In this document: piece after piece, positions 1 through 8,312 of the stretch
Position numbering within the stretch: the first letter of the stretch is position 1
Layout of the letters: the number at the start of each line of letters is the position of its first letter
Source: Pseudomonas synxantha
GTDB lineage: Bacteria; Pseudomonadota; Gammaproteobacteria; Pseudomonadales; Pseudomonadaceae
NCBI RefSeq assembly: GCF_900105675.1
Contig: NZ_LT629786.1
Location: 3,286,001-3,350,000, forward strand
Direction of reading: 5' to 3'
Length of the DNA: 64,000 nt
The notes under the pieces: generated by a model
The model's database searches: none
What the model saw: only the letters and a program-made list of their open reading frames with translations
Told to the model about the DNA's origin: nothing
Translations under genes and position numbers: made by a program

Positions 1-1121
1 CCGCGAGGGCCTTCGTCATCCAGGGTGCTGACGCCGGTCGCGTTCAGTGCGCCGTTCATGCGATAGGACAATTCACTGCCCACGGCGATCGAGTCGAACA
101 CCCGCGCGAAGCTGACGCCGGCCAGTTTCACCCCACGTGGGTACACCACGCGGTACTCACCCAGGTTCGCCTTGATTTGCGGGGCCAGCCACGGCTGGTA
201 ATCGTCGAACTGGCGGTAGTAGGCGCCGAAGGTCGACTCGATGGCCTCCAGGTTGTATTTGGCCATCACGCCCCAGTTGGCGCCGTCGCGGCCAAATTTG
301 GAGTTCTGGCGCTTGAACGCGCCAGCACCGGCAGGTAACTGGTCCGGGCCTTCAAACAGGAAGTCCGCGCCGCCGAAATAGGTGCCACCGTAAGGGATAC
401 GGGTGTTGTCCCATTCATAGAAATACTGCCCGGAAATCGACAGAGAATCGGTGACTTGCGCTTTCGCCGAGACTTGGCCAACAGGCAAAAATACTTCTTT
501 TGTCTCAATACCAGGGCTTGTGGCGGCTTTTACCCCATCACTTGGCGCCTGGGAGTAGGAAACGGAGTGGGCACCGAACAGCAGGCCTTCACCCCAATAG
601 TTGGTGTGCCGACCAACCTTGACGTTGACCGGCGTGTCGCCCAGCTGGAAATTCTTCCAGATGAATGCGTCCAGGATTTCGCCCGATGGCCCCCGCACGT
701 AGCGCTTTACTTCGTCGCTGTACCGGTCGTTTTCATAACTGGTCTGGCCACCCACCTGACTTTTTACGCCAGTGTCGCGATAAGCATTGTCGTACCAGCC
801 GGCGAGGCTCAGGCGTGCGCCCCACTCGTTCAAGTATGAAAAATCGACTTCGGTAAACAGATCGACCCGATTTGTCACGATGTCGTGTTTGCCGAACTTG
901 CCGTCGGATTCGTCGTAGGTAGGGTTATTCATGATGTGACTGTCCTGGCCATCCATACGCATGCCCAGGTTGTAACGCACGGTGTTGTCCCAACGCAGGC
1001 GGTAGTCGGGGTTACTCAGGTCGAACGAAACTGCGTGGGCACAGCTCATGCCGCTGAGCACCGCCAGCGCGACAGCGCTACGGCTGAACACCTGCCGACC
1101 GTGCTTGGTCATGTCTTTCAT
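1..1121 (-). CDS. DUF1302 family outer-envelope protein (3' end missing)
   Basis: The reading frame starts at the ATG at 1121 behind AGGTGG and is still open at the window edge, so about the last third of a usual 550-residue protein is missing. The start MKDMTKHG leads into a hydrophobic signal segment ending near AHA. The family pattern follows: YRLRWDNTVRYNLGMRM, DSHIMNNPTYDESDGKF, DIVTNRVDL, and GRHTNYWGEGLLFGAHSVSY. It is a close paralogue of the gene at 8313-9968 and a more distant one of 24251-25921. DUF1302 proteins are exported, beta-rich and usually sit beside DUF1329 genes in catabolic clusters for hydrophobic compounds; their biochemical role is unproven. It is divergent from the SDR gene at 1534. 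Confidence 0.9.
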   Translation of the reverse strand, partial: MKDMTKHGRQVFSRSAVALAVLSGMSCAHAVSFDLSNPDYRLRWDNTVRYNLGMRMDGQDSHIMNNPTYDESDGKFGKHDIVTNRVDLFTEVDFSYLNEWGARLSLAGWYDNAYRDTGVKSQVGGQTSYENDRYSDEVKRYVRGPSGEILDAFIWKNFQLGDTPVNVKVGRHTNYWGEGLLFGAHSVSYSQAPSDGVKAATSPGIETKEVFLPVGQVSAKAQVTDSLSISGQYFYEWDNTRIPYGGTYFGGADFLFEGPDQLPAGAGAFKRQNSKFGRDGANWGVMAKYNLEAIESTFGAYYRQFDDYQPWLAPQIKANLGEYRVVYPRGVKLAGVSFARVFDSIAVGSELSYRMNGALNATGVSTLDDEGPR

Positions 1122-1533
1122 ACGAGCCACCTTTTATTTTTATTTTTCAGTCGTTTATGTGAGATCGGTAGAACGCTTTCTGCTGTATTGCGGGCAGGTG
1201 TCGCGCACCTTGCCCCAAGCGCCTCAGCCCTATCTGTCCAACTTCCCAACAGCTGCAGGCCCAGCGGCTTGGAAATCAAATTAACCGAGAAAAACAAATA
1301 ATTCCATATAAAGATTTCAATTCTATATTCAGAATCACAAGCTTCAGTACCCCATCGGTTCACACCTTCACAACCTACAGAGCTCGGCACATCCACGCAG
1401 ACATATTGCACATAAAAAACTTAACTGTTCAATTGTGTTTTGATCCGGCGTCGGTTTGCGTTCTAATGGGCCTTGCCGGACGCGGCCGCCGCGTCGTCGC
1501 AACGCCCATAAAAACAAGAGGAAAAAGCCGCGA
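1122..1533. other. Divergent intergenic region, AT-rich
   Basis: These 412 bases separate the divergent DUF1302 and SDR genes and contain no convincing gene. Two motifs stand out. One is TTCTATATTCAGAATCA at 1321-1337, which returns with two mismatches in reverse orientation at about 38488-38504. The other is a CACA-N13-TGTTCAATT element at 1409-1434, part of a recurring operator. The ribosome-binding site of the SDR gene, AAGAGGAAAAAG, lies just before 1534. Short reading frames across this stretch have no supporting signals. Confidence 0.6.
1409..1430. promoter_or_regulatory. Candidate operator S1 (CACA-N13-TGTTC)
   Basis: A weaker member of a palindromic family found at 6824, 13236, 17426, 38523 and 40149. 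The right half TGTTCAATT is identical to those at 38540 and 40166. The left half reads CACA instead of AACA, as at 38523. It lies about 100 bases upstream of the SDR start and about 290 bases upstream of the divergent DUF1302 gene. Confidence 0.45.
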
Positions 1534-2379
1534 ATGAACATCGATCTGAGGGGAAAACGAGTCATCATCACGGGTGCTTCAAGGGGCATCGGCCTTGCTA
1601 TAGCAAGCGCGTTCGCCCTTGAAGGTGCTCGTGTAGCGATTTGCGCGCGCAGCCAGGATGCCGTCGACGCCGCCGCCGCCAAATTGCGCGAATCTGCCGA
1701 ACAGGTGCTGGCGCGCGTTGTGGATGTCACCGACACACAGGGTGTTCAACACTTCGTCAGTGAAGTGGCCGAGGCATGGGGTGGCGTGGACATTTTGGTC
1801 AATAACGCCGGTCAAGGGCGTGGCGGCAGCCTCGAAACGCTCACCCCGGAGGCCATTCTTGAACACGCAAATGTGCTGCAAATGGGCCATTTCCGTTTCG
1901 TCCAGGCGGTAGTGCCGCATATGCGCAAGCAGCAGTGGGGGCGGATTATCGAAATCAATGCGCTCGCCGGCACGGTCCCGACGCCGGACGGCATTCCCTC
2001 GGTGATCAACCGCGCTTCGTGTATCGCCCTCTCGCGCTCACTGGGAATGTCCCTGGCCAAGGACAACATCCTGGTCAACAGCCTGAACATGGGTTGGATC
2101 GACACTGGCCAGTGGGACCGCCATTACCGGGAAATGGGGCCCGGGGTCAGCCGCGAAGAGTTTGACGCGATGGTGCTCAAAGTGGTGCCCATCGGGCGCT
2201 ACGGCAAACCCGAAGACGTCGCCGGCATGGTGTTGTTCCTGTCCAGCGAGTACGCCAGCTTCATCAGTGCGGCGTCCATCGACATCGCTGGCGGCATGGG
2301 TGGGCAAATCGCGTATTTCCCAACGCTCAAACGCGATTTCGCACAGGCGGTCAAGGCGCGTAATGCGGCCGATCAATAG
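1534..2379 (+). CDS. SDR-family protein with altered active site
   Basis: A 281-residue short-chain dehydrogenase/reductase fold. The start at 1534 is chosen because AAGAGGAAAAAG precedes it and because the TGASRGIG nucleotide motif then falls at residues 13-20, as usual. NNAG is at 90-93. The catalytic region is abnormal. Where the family has Ser...Tyr-x3-Lys, this protein reads INALAG near 141-146 and PSVINRASC near 155-163, so the aligned Tyr and Lys positions hold Ser156 and Arg160. It may bind NAD(P) without classical dehydrogenase activity, or use different residues. It is followed after 14 bases by the EamA transporter gene, probably one transcript. The substrate is unknown. Confidence 0.85.
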   Translation: MNIDLRGKRVIITGASRGIGLAIASAFALEGARVAICARSQDAVDAAAAKLRESAEQVLARVVDVTDTQGVQHFVSEVAEAWGGVDILVNNAGQGRGGSLETLTPEAILEHANVLQMGHFRFVQAVVPHMRKQQWGRIIEINALAGTVPTPDGIPSVINRASCIALSRSLGMSLAKDNILVNSLNMGWIDTGQWDRHYREMGPGVSREEFDAMVLKVVPIGRYGKPEDVAGMVLFLSSEYASFISAASIDIAGGMGGQIAYFPTLKRDFAQAVKARNAADQ

Positions 2380-2393
2380 TACGGACGCATCCG

Positions 2394-3251
2394 ATGAATA
2401 ACCTGCTGTTTCCCGTGCTTGCCACGCTGATCTGGGCGGCAAGCACCGTGGTCAATCGGCTCTCCGTGGGCGTGATCGACCCGGCCGCGATTTCGTTCTA
2501 CCGCTGGCTGGTGGCACTGCTTGTATTGTCGCCGGTGTTGCTGCCCAGAGTGTGGCGCCTGCGTCGCAACATCGTGCCATTGCTGCCCAAACTTGGCGTA
2601 CTGGGTTTGCTCGGCATGGCGCTGTATCAATCGCTGGCGTATTTTGCCGCGCACACGGTCACTGCAACGTCCATGGGTCTGATCCTGGCGACCCTGCCGC
2701 TGCTGACCATGCTGCTGGCGTTTGCGATTCTGCATACCCGCCCCACCCCGTTGATGCTGGTGGGTGCCGGGGTGTCGTTTATCGGCCTGGCGTGGCTGTT
2801 GTCGGCCGGTAACCTTTCGTCGCTGTGGCAACAAGGGGTTGGCCGCGGGGAGTTGATGATGCTGCTGGCGTCGCTGTCTTATGCGCTGTATTGCGTGTTG
2901 GTCAAGCGTTGGCGTATTCCCTTGCCGACCTGGGAAAGCCTGTACGTGCAGATCGCCTGCGGCACGCTGTTTCTGGTGCCGGCGTTTGTGCTGGCGCCCA
3001 CGGTTGCCTTGACGCCGGCGAATATCCCGTTGGTGTTGTTCGCTGGTCTGTTCGCCTCGGCGCTGGCGCCAGGGCTGTGGATGCGTGGCCTTGACACCCT
3101 CGGCGCGGAAAAAACCGCCGTGCTGATGAACTTGGTGCCGCTGTTTACTGCGGTATTGGCTATTACGCTGTTGGGTGAGACGTTGCATCTGTATCACGCG
3201 GTGGGGGGCGGGTTGATTCTGGTGGGTATCTGGCTTACGCAGGGGAAGTAG
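2394..3251 (+). CDS. EamA/DMT-superfamily membrane transporter
   Basis: A 285-residue protein made almost wholly of hydrophobic segments, with two EamA repeats of about five helices each, as expected for the drug/metabolite transporter superfamily. It begins MNNLLFPVLATLIWAAST, and the second repeat carries the usual VLMNLVPLFTAVLA and GETLHLYHAVGGGLILVGI patterns. Members export or import small metabolites through the inner membrane; the substrate cannot be read from sequence. It starts 14 bases after the SDR stop codon and probably shares its promoter and candidate operator. A REP element follows the stop codon. Confidence 0.9.
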   Translation: MNNLLFPVLATLIWAASTVVNRLSVGVIDPAAISFYRWLVALLVLSPVLLPRVWRLRRNIVPLLPKLGVLGLLGMALYQSLAYFAAHTVTATSMGLILATLPLLTMLLAFAILHTRPTPLMLVGAGVSFIGLAWLLSAGNLSSLWQQGVGRGELMMLLASLSYALYCVLVKRWRIPLPTWESLYVQIACGTLFLVPAFVLAPTVALTPANIPLVLFAGLFASALAPGLWMRGLDTLGAEKTAVLMNLVPLFTAVLAITLLGETLHLYHAVGGGLILVGIWLTQGK

Positions 3252-3265
3252 GTGTCCAGGCAGGC

Positions 3266-3300
3266 CTGTGGTGAGGGAGCTTGCTCCCGTGGCGGCCTGA
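3266..3300. repeat. REP element
   Basis: A short Pseudomonas-type repetitive extragenic palindrome, with GGGAGC-TT-GCTCCC at 3275-3288 inside a longer imperfect hairpin. It lies just after the EamA gene and abuts the long repeat copy A. An opposed copy is at 3655-3690. Confidence 0.75.
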
Positions 3301-3601
3301 CAGCCGACCAGGATGTTGGATTTGACCGGGTACATATCCATTTTTGCGGTAACGGCGGCTATGGGTTCCGCTCTTACAGCGGGTGACTTTGGAAAAGCCC
3401 CAAAGTAACCAAAGGGCTCTTGCCCCACCACTCGGTGCCTCGCCTAGGCTCAGCATGCCCGAACGCAGGCTTGAATCCGTGGGTAACCCGGCTGGACGCC
3501 GGGTTAGCCGTCCTGGGCCAGGGAAGGCCCAGGACGGCGGCCCAAGGATTCAAGCCTGCGTTCGGCCAGCGTGGTTGACGGGGCGCTTGAGATCAAGATC
3601 C
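3290..3601 (+). repeat. Long hairpin repeat, copy A
   Basis: A roughly 310-bp element also present, reversed, at 14012-14331 and in diverged form at 23705-24008. The core is a perfect 19-bp inverted repeat (3460-3478 with 3546-3564). It encloses two smaller hairpins: AACCCGGC/GCCGGGTT (3485-3505) and a perfect 12-bp stem, CCGTCCTGGGCC with its complement, at 3508-3537. Apparent reading frames across it, on both strands, arise from the repeat and not from genes. No transposase is present, so it behaves like a non-autonomous, MITE-like or intergenic repeat family. Confidence 0.8.
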
Positions 3602-3602
3602 A

Positions 3603-3632
3603 AAGCAAATCACAGCAAATCACAGCAAATCA
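3603..3632. repeat. 10-bp tandem repeat
   Basis: The unit AGCAAATCAC occurs three times in a row, the last copy with one change. It sits between long repeat copy A and a REP element. Nothing suggests a coding role. Confidence 0.6.
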
Positions 3633-3654
3633 GGGGAATATTGGGTGGCTGTGA

Positions 3655-3690
3655 GGTTGTCACGGGAGCAAGCTCCCTCGCCACAGGTGC
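3655..3690. repeat. REP element
   Basis: GGGAGC-AA-GCTCCC at 3664-3677, opposite in orientation to the REP at 3266. The two REPs bracket long repeat copy A. The element lies just downstream of the phosphatase pseudogene on the minus strand. Confidence 0.75.
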
Positions 3691-3707
3691 CTGGCCTCCC
3701 AAGATGG

Positions 3708-4512
3708 TTATGTAGGGGGCGCAGCCCACGCAGTCAGTAACGTGTCGCGCAGACGCTGGATACCCGCCGGGGCGAGGCCGGTGAAGCGAGCCAGGTAGGG
3801 ATCGAGCCTGCCGTATTCGGCGTCGATACTGGCGTAGGCAGCCTGCAGATACTCCGGCCTTGCGTCCAGTACCGCATCGATCGCGACTTCGTTTACCGGT
3901 TTGCCGACCATGTGTTCGATCGCATTGCCCAGGGCGGTCTGGCGCTGGGTATCGAGTTGATGGAAACGGCGGGCCGACAGGAGGTAGTCGGCCATGATGG
4001 TTTCGGGGGCCACGCCTAGGGCATGCAACAGCATGCGCGACCACTACGCCGGTGCGATCCTTGCCCGCGGCGCAATGAATCAGCACCGGCGTGTGCCCAC
4101 CGACGAGCAATTCGAACACGGCCGCCAAGTGCGGCGCCAGCAGGCTCGGTAGCTGGCGATATACCTCCAGCATCATCTGTCGCGCGCCCTCCTGCGCCGG
4201 GTTGGCTGCCAACATGGCCGCAATGGCCGGGTCGGCACGCACATCGCCGCTCACCTCCAGGTGCACATGCCGTGTGACGGTTTCGGGCAAGTCACTGGGG
4301 TATCGCTCACGCTCGGCGCCGCTGCGCAGGTCGCACACGGTTTTGAGCCCCATCTGCTGCAGCGCCATCCAATCCTCCACCGTCAGACGATGCAACTGGT
4401 CCGCCCGCAGCAGGGTGTCACCCGCGATGCGCCGCCCACCGTAGGCAGGCAGGCCTTTGAGGCTGCGAAAGTTATCCGCGCCCTGCAGGCGCATAGTCGT
4501 ACTCGGGGTCAC
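3708..4512 (-). pseudogene. Tyrosine-protein phosphatase, frameshifted
   Basis: The N-terminal 160 residues (GTG start at 4512, alternative ATG at 4494) belong to the bacterial Y_phosphatase3 family: GADNFRSLKGLPAYGG, CDLRSGAERER, and the P-loop HCAAGKDRTG at residues 146-155 with its Cys and Arg. Right after GVVVA the frame is wrong. The normal continuation MLLHALGVAPETIMADYLLS is found one base over, starting at 4034. Dropping one base near 4035 restores a protein of about 267 residues, the normal family length. This is a recent inactivating insertion or a sequencing error. The gene starts 3 bases after the kinase stop codon, in an operon with the kinase and amidohydrolase. Confidence 0.85.
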
Positions 4513-4515
4513 AAC

Positions 4516-5715
4516 TCAGGCGTCCAGTTGAGGTTGATAAGCCGGGGCCAATGGCCGCGCATCCTTGCCCAGGATCGGCGTGCGTCGGGGCGTGCGGCCT
4601 TCGGTCAAGAGGTTGATGGTGTCCCAGTCCTCGGCAGCCGCGAAAAAGCGCTCAACCATCGGTAAGCCGGTTTGCCCCCAGTCATCCATGTTCGACATCC
4701 ACGTCTGCATGCCCCACACCGGCAAGCGACACAACTGTTCCCAGGCTGCATCCTGGCCGAGTACGCCCTGCGCGCCCAGGCTGATGAGTTTCTCGCGGTA
4801 CACCCGCAACAGGCGCTGGGCATCCGCTTGCCGCTCCGCCACGGTCAGCGCGCCGAGCATGAAATACGTCACGTCGCGCCAAGGCCGTCCCCATCGCGCG
4901 AGCTGCCAGTCGAGCCAGACGCGCTGGCCATCCGGACGCAGGAAGCTGTTGCCCTGGTGGGCGTCGCCGTGGATCAGGCAACCCGGTGAAGTCTGCTCGC
5001 GCTCAAACGCAGCCATTTCATCGAAGGCATGGCTGAACAATTGCGGCGAGTCATACATCCACGACGGCAGTACCCGCTGATATTCCGGCTTGCTCAGGTT
5101 CACCTGAATGTAGTTGTACATCCGCAACAGGCCGTCGCAGTCCACCGGGTTGGCCATCGACACCGGCAGCCACGCTTGCTGCTGCAACTGCGCACTGCCC
5201 CAGGTCGCGCCATGCAAGGTGGCCAGGGACTCAAGGCCCGCAGCCACACCGTCCACGCCCAGATGATCGGTGCTGTGGCCAAACTGCCCGGCGGCCAGGC
5301 CAAGGTCTTCCATGACCACGATGCCTCGACCGCCGCCGTCGGCGTCCCAGTCGGTGAAGTAGGTCTTGGGCAGAGGCGCCTGCGGCCAACTGCTCGCCAA
5401 ATGATAGAAGCGCGCCTCAAGCTCGCAGATATCGCCGCTTTCAAAGCCCTCGGACCAATTGGACTTCAGGCACAGGTGCGGCGCAATGCCCGCACGCTGG
5501 CCCGCGTCATTCAAGGTCAGCCTGGCGCGAAACTTGGTGGTGTGACCGTTACGCACCTGCACCGGCTCGAGCGCCAGCACCTCGACGCCGGGATAACGCG
5601 GCTGCAACAGCTGCGTCAGCCACTGCGCCGTAACCTCCTGCAGTTGCCTGGGCAAGCGCCCGTTACGCTGTGGATAGGGGCGCCCGGCCGGTAGGTCCAG
5701 CGAGCGTTCGGTCAT
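4516..5715 (-). CDS. APH-fold phosphotransferase (kinase-like)
   Basis: A 399-residue aminoglycoside-phosphotransferase/EcKinase-fold protein. The catalytic loop HGDAHQGNSF and the metal-binding WLDWQLARWG are intact, so it is probably an active small-molecule kinase using ATP or GTP. The start ATG overlaps the amidohydrolase stop codon by 4 bases (ATGA), which points to translational coupling. It is one of three APH-fold genes in the window (also 19538 and 33000). In bacterial catabolic clusters such proteins can phosphorylate hydroxyacyl-CoA or other hydroxylated substrates; an antibiotic-resistance role is unlikely here. The adjacent phosphatase suggests coupled phosphorylation and dephosphorylation. 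The substrate is unknown. Confidence 0.85.
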   Translation of the reverse strand: MTERSLDLPAGRPYPQRNGRLPRQLQEVTAQWLTQLLQPRYPGVEVLALEPVQVRNGHTTKFRARLTLNDAGQRAGIAPHLCLKSNWSEGFESGDICELEARFYHLASSWPQAPLPKTYFTDWDADGGGRGIVVMEDLGLAAGQFGHSTDHLGVDGVAAGLESLATLHGATWGSAQLQQQAWLPVSMANPVDCDGLLRMYNYIQVNLSKPEYQRVLPSWMYDSPQLFSHAFDEMAAFEREQTSPGCLIHGDAHQGNSFLRPDGQRVWLDWQLARWGRPWRDVTYFMLGALTVAERQADAQRLLRVYREKLISLGAQGVLGQDAAWEQLCRLPVWGMQTWMSNMDDWGQTGLPMVERFFAAAEDWDTINLLTEGRTPRRTPILGKDARPLAPAYQPQLDA

Positions 5716-6737
5716 GACGACACCACCGCCGGCACCTTCAATTTGAGCAGTTCGATGGCGTTGCCGCTGCGGATCCGCTCACGGTCATCGGTGGACAAAC
5801 CCAGCCCGGCCGTCAGGTCGCCGTGGTCGTAGGCGCCGCCGAAATTGGTGCCGTAGAGCAGGCGGTCAACGCCCACCACTTCGGCCACGCCACGGCGCAG
5901 GCCTGGCGCATGTACGTCGAGGTCAAAATAGAAGTTCTGCATATATTCCATCAGCGGCCGCTGGTTGCGCGAGTCCGGCGCCATGGCGCGATTGAGTTCA
6001 CTCAAGCGGCCCAACTGGAACACCGCCATGCCGCCCGCATGGGTGATGTAGGTTTTCAAGGTGGGAAATACATCCAGCGCGCCGCCGCAGATCAGGTACC
6101 AGAAGAACAAGGTTTCATCGACGCAATCGCCAACGATCGAGGTGGTTTCGAATTTGTCGTCGGTGTGTTTTTCGCCCCAATAAATCGATTGGTTAAAGCC
6201 GTGCACCATGATGGGCACATCCAGTTGCGTGAGCTTTTCCCACACTGGGAACAGCCGCTCGTCATGCGCCTCCAGCCCGTTGAAATTGGCCCCGCCCACA
6301 CACACGCCCTTGGCGCCCAGTTGGGTCACCGCACGCTCGATTTCGCGGGCAGCGTTCTCGGGGTCCGCCAGGTTGGCATGGCACCAGAAGTCGAAGTGGT
6401 CGGGGTCGGCACGGCAGAATGCGGACAGTTCATCGTTACAAACACGCGCGTATTCGTTGGCGAAGTCACCCGCCCAATACATGAAGCAGTGTGACGGCGT
6501 AGACATCACCAGCTTGTCGACACCGCGCTCGGCCATCAGCTTGCGCCGGCTGGCGTGGGTCATGCGCGCCAGGATATTAGCCTGCGCCTCAGCATCGGTG
6601 GCCGCCTTGGCGGGTTGTTTGGTACCCAGGGAAAAGTGGCCGACGGTCAGCCCCTGCACCTTCATGAACGGGCCCCAGAATTCGTGACGGTTGAGCATAC
6701 CTTCGGTCAACAGGTGGGCGTGGACATCAATCAGCAT
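5712..6737 (-). CDS. Amidohydrolase-2 family (ACMSD-like) hydrolase or decarboxylase
   Basis: The 341-residue protein starts at MLIDVHAHLL, behind AAGGAGAA. An upstream in-frame extension is ignored because it removes this ribosome-binding site. It has the TIM-barrel metal ligands of the ACMSD/amidohydrolase-2 family: D4-V-H6-A-H8, H179 in IMVHG and H233 in ITHAGG. The C-terminal motif, usually GSD or GTD, reads YGTNFGG, so the expected Asp is Asn298. Family members decarboxylate or hydrolyse aromatic acids and lactones. First gene of an operon with the kinase and phosphatase. A strong palindromic operator candidate lies at 6824-6845. Confidence 0.85.
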   Translation of the reverse strand: MLIDVHAHLLTEGMLNRHEFWGPFMKVQGLTVGHFSLGTKQPAKAATDAEAQANILARMTHASRRKLMAERGVDKLVMSTPSHCFMYWAGDFANEYARVCNDELSAFCRADPDHFDFWCHANLADPENAAREIERAVTQLGAKGVCVGGANFNGLEAHDERLFPVWEKLTQLDVPIMVHGFNQSIYWGEKHTDDKFETTSIVGDCVDETLFFWYLICGGALDVFPTLKTYITHAGGMAVFQLGRLSELNRAMAPDSRNQRPLMEYMQNFYFDLDVHAPGLRRGVAEVVGVDRLLYGTNFGGAYDHGDLTAGLGLSTDDRERIRSGNAIELLKLKVPAVVSS

Positions 6738-6823
6738 GGCGTTCTCCTTGTTTTTAGTCATCCGGCTTTTAATTATCTGGCCCGGATGAGCCATCAGGCG
6801 GATAAAGCATCCGAAATAATATA

Positions 6824-6845
6824 AACACATTTTTAATATCTGTTC
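6824..6845. promoter_or_regulatory. Candidate operator S2 (AACA-N13-TGTTC)
   Basis: AACA at 6824-6827 and TGTTC at 6841-6845 enclose 13 AT-rich bases. This layout is the same as at 13236 and 40149. It lies about 90 bases upstream of the amidohydrolase start, in a position to control that operon. Confidence 0.6.
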
Positions 6846-6877
6846 ATTTAATTCCCGCAACACAGTGGATTTCACGC

Positions 6878-6902
6878 AAAAAAAACGGCCCTTTCGGGCC
6901 GT
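6878..6902 (-). terminator. Rho-independent terminator after the DUF1329 gene
   Basis: On the minus strand, ACGGCCC-GAAA-GGGCCGT is followed by a run of eight T. It lies 23 bases past the DUF1329 stop codon. This ends the long minus-strand operon that begins with the GMC oxidoreductase gene at 13130. Confidence 0.9.
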
Positions 6903-6924
6903 AAAAGTGGAGTCGAAGGGTGAA

Positions 6925-8286
6925 TCAGCGCTGGGTTTCCTGGGACACGATGGATTCTGGCTTCATGTCCCGCTCAGTCTCCGGGACGTCATGCACGCGG
7001 TAACCGCCCTTCAAACCGTCGTTGAGCAGCGACCACATGCCCTTGTTGAAGTCGTAGCTGACGTTCTTGACGGTATAGGGGATGACTTTGTCGTACAGCT
7101 GCACTCCGCTGAGGAACAACGCGCGGTACAGCACCCCGCCCTGGTCCCAGGCGTCGTACAAGCCGGCACCGTAGGTGTCTTCATCCAGGTAGTAAGTGCG
7201 TTTGCTGTAGACGTGGCGCTTGCCCGGTTTGAGCGTGGCTTCCACCACCCACACCCGGTGCAGTTCCCAGCGTTCGCACGCGGGATTGGCGTGGTGCGCG
7301 AGGAACTGTTCGTCCTGGCCACAGCTGAAATAGAACTTGTAGGCGGTGTACGGGATGTACATTTCCTTGCGGCCCACCAGCTTGTAGTCAAAGCGGTCCT
7401 GGCTGCCGGAGAACATTTGCAACTCGTCGAACAGGTTCACGCCGCCCTGGTTCGGCACGGGCGTGTCGTAGGCGAATTCCGGCGCCAACTTGATCCGGCG
7501 CATCCCCGGCGTATAGCTCCAGGCGCGACGCGGCTGGCTCTGCGGGTCGAGGTAGTCGGCGAGGATGATCAACTGGCCGGCGCTGCGTGCCGGGTAACTG
7601 TCCAGCGCCCAGGCGCGGTAATACAATTGAGGGTCGCGGTCGGCCTGTTTGACCTGGTAGTACGGCGACTCTTCAAAGGTGGCGGACTCGGCGGTCTTGG
7701 TCACCGAGCCCGAGGAGTCCACCACCCAACTGTTGGATGACGGCGTGGTGGTGTAGCCCGCGCCCTTGTAGCGCAATTGCTGGTTCCAGATCACCTCGTT
7801 GCCGTTCTGTGGCAGCGGAAACGGCAGGCCGCCACGGCAAACCGGGTCGACGGCCAAACCGTCCTTGTTGGTGTGGCAGTTGGTGGCATTGCGCGCCGTG
7901 GCGTCGAGGACTTCCTGCGGGTACGCCGCCGTGCGGTGCGAGGGGTAGATATCTAGGTAGTAGTCGGGGAATTTCTCCAGCAACAGCTTCTGCCCGCCGC
8001 TGAGTTTGTCCGCGTACTGCTGCATGTTTTTCGAGGTGATGCGCAGCAGTGGTTTTTCATCCTTGAAGGGGTCGACCCAGAAGCCGCTGTCGGGTTTGAA
8101 CCCAGGTGGGCTCTGCCGCAGGCCGCCCTGATAGGCGGGGATCGTGCCTTCGGCGTTACCGGCAATAATTGCACCGAACGGCGTGAGGGTTTTACCGATT
8201 TGCGCCACCTGATCGGCGGGCGCCGCCGCCAGGCTGCAAGTGGCCGCGCTCAACAGCGCGAAGGCCAGGGCAAGTTGTCCGTTCAT
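6925..8286 (-). CDS. DUF1329 family exported protein
   Basis: A 453-residue protein with a signal peptide (MNGQLALAFALLSAATCSLA...). The family start IGKTLTPFGAIIAGNAEGTI follows, then PAYQGGL, YPSHRTA, GGLPFPLP and YYLDEDTYGAGLYDAWDQGG. DUF1329 proteins have a LolB-like fold, are exported, and are almost always next to DUF1302 genes. A role in moving hydrophobic molecules across the envelope is suspected but not shown. It follows the DUF1302 gene after 26 bases, and a strong terminator comes after it. It is about as long as its paralogue at 22301-23668. Confidence 0.92.
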   Translation of the reverse strand: MNGQLALAFALLSAATCSLAAAPADQVAQIGKTLTPFGAIIAGNAEGTIPAYQGGLRQSPPGFKPDSGFWVDPFKDEKPLLRITSKNMQQYADKLSGGQKLLLEKFPDYYLDIYPSHRTAAYPQEVLDATARNATNCHTNKDGLAVDPVCRGGLPFPLPQNGNEVIWNQQLRYKGAGYTTTPSSNSWVVDSSGSVTKTAESATFEESPYYQVKQADRDPQLYYRAWALDSYPARSAGQLIILADYLDPQSQPRRAWSYTPGMRRIKLAPEFAYDTPVPNQGGVNLFDELQMFSGSQDRFDYKLVGRKEMYIPYTAYKFYFSCGQDEQFLAHHANPACERWELHRVWVVEATLKPGKRHVYSKRTYYLDEDTYGAGLYDAWDQGGVLYRALFLSGVQLYDKVIPYTVKNVSYDFNKGMWSLLNDGLKGGYRVHDVPETERDMKPESIVSQETQR

Positions 8287-8312
8287 AGCAGGTACTCCGT
8301 TTATTGGCGTTA

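Noticed and set aside
2373-3431. 352-codon minus-strand frame over the EamA gene and repeat A
   Set aside because: The product is Gln/Arg/His-rich without any domain, and it overlaps a clear transporter gene and the repeat.
3383-3715. Short proteins with LESVGNPAGRRVSRPGPG-like sequence
   Set aside because: These frames, also at 14011-14244 and 23771-24028, come from the three-copy hairpin repeat and are commonly mis-annotated. No coding signal is conserved between the copies.
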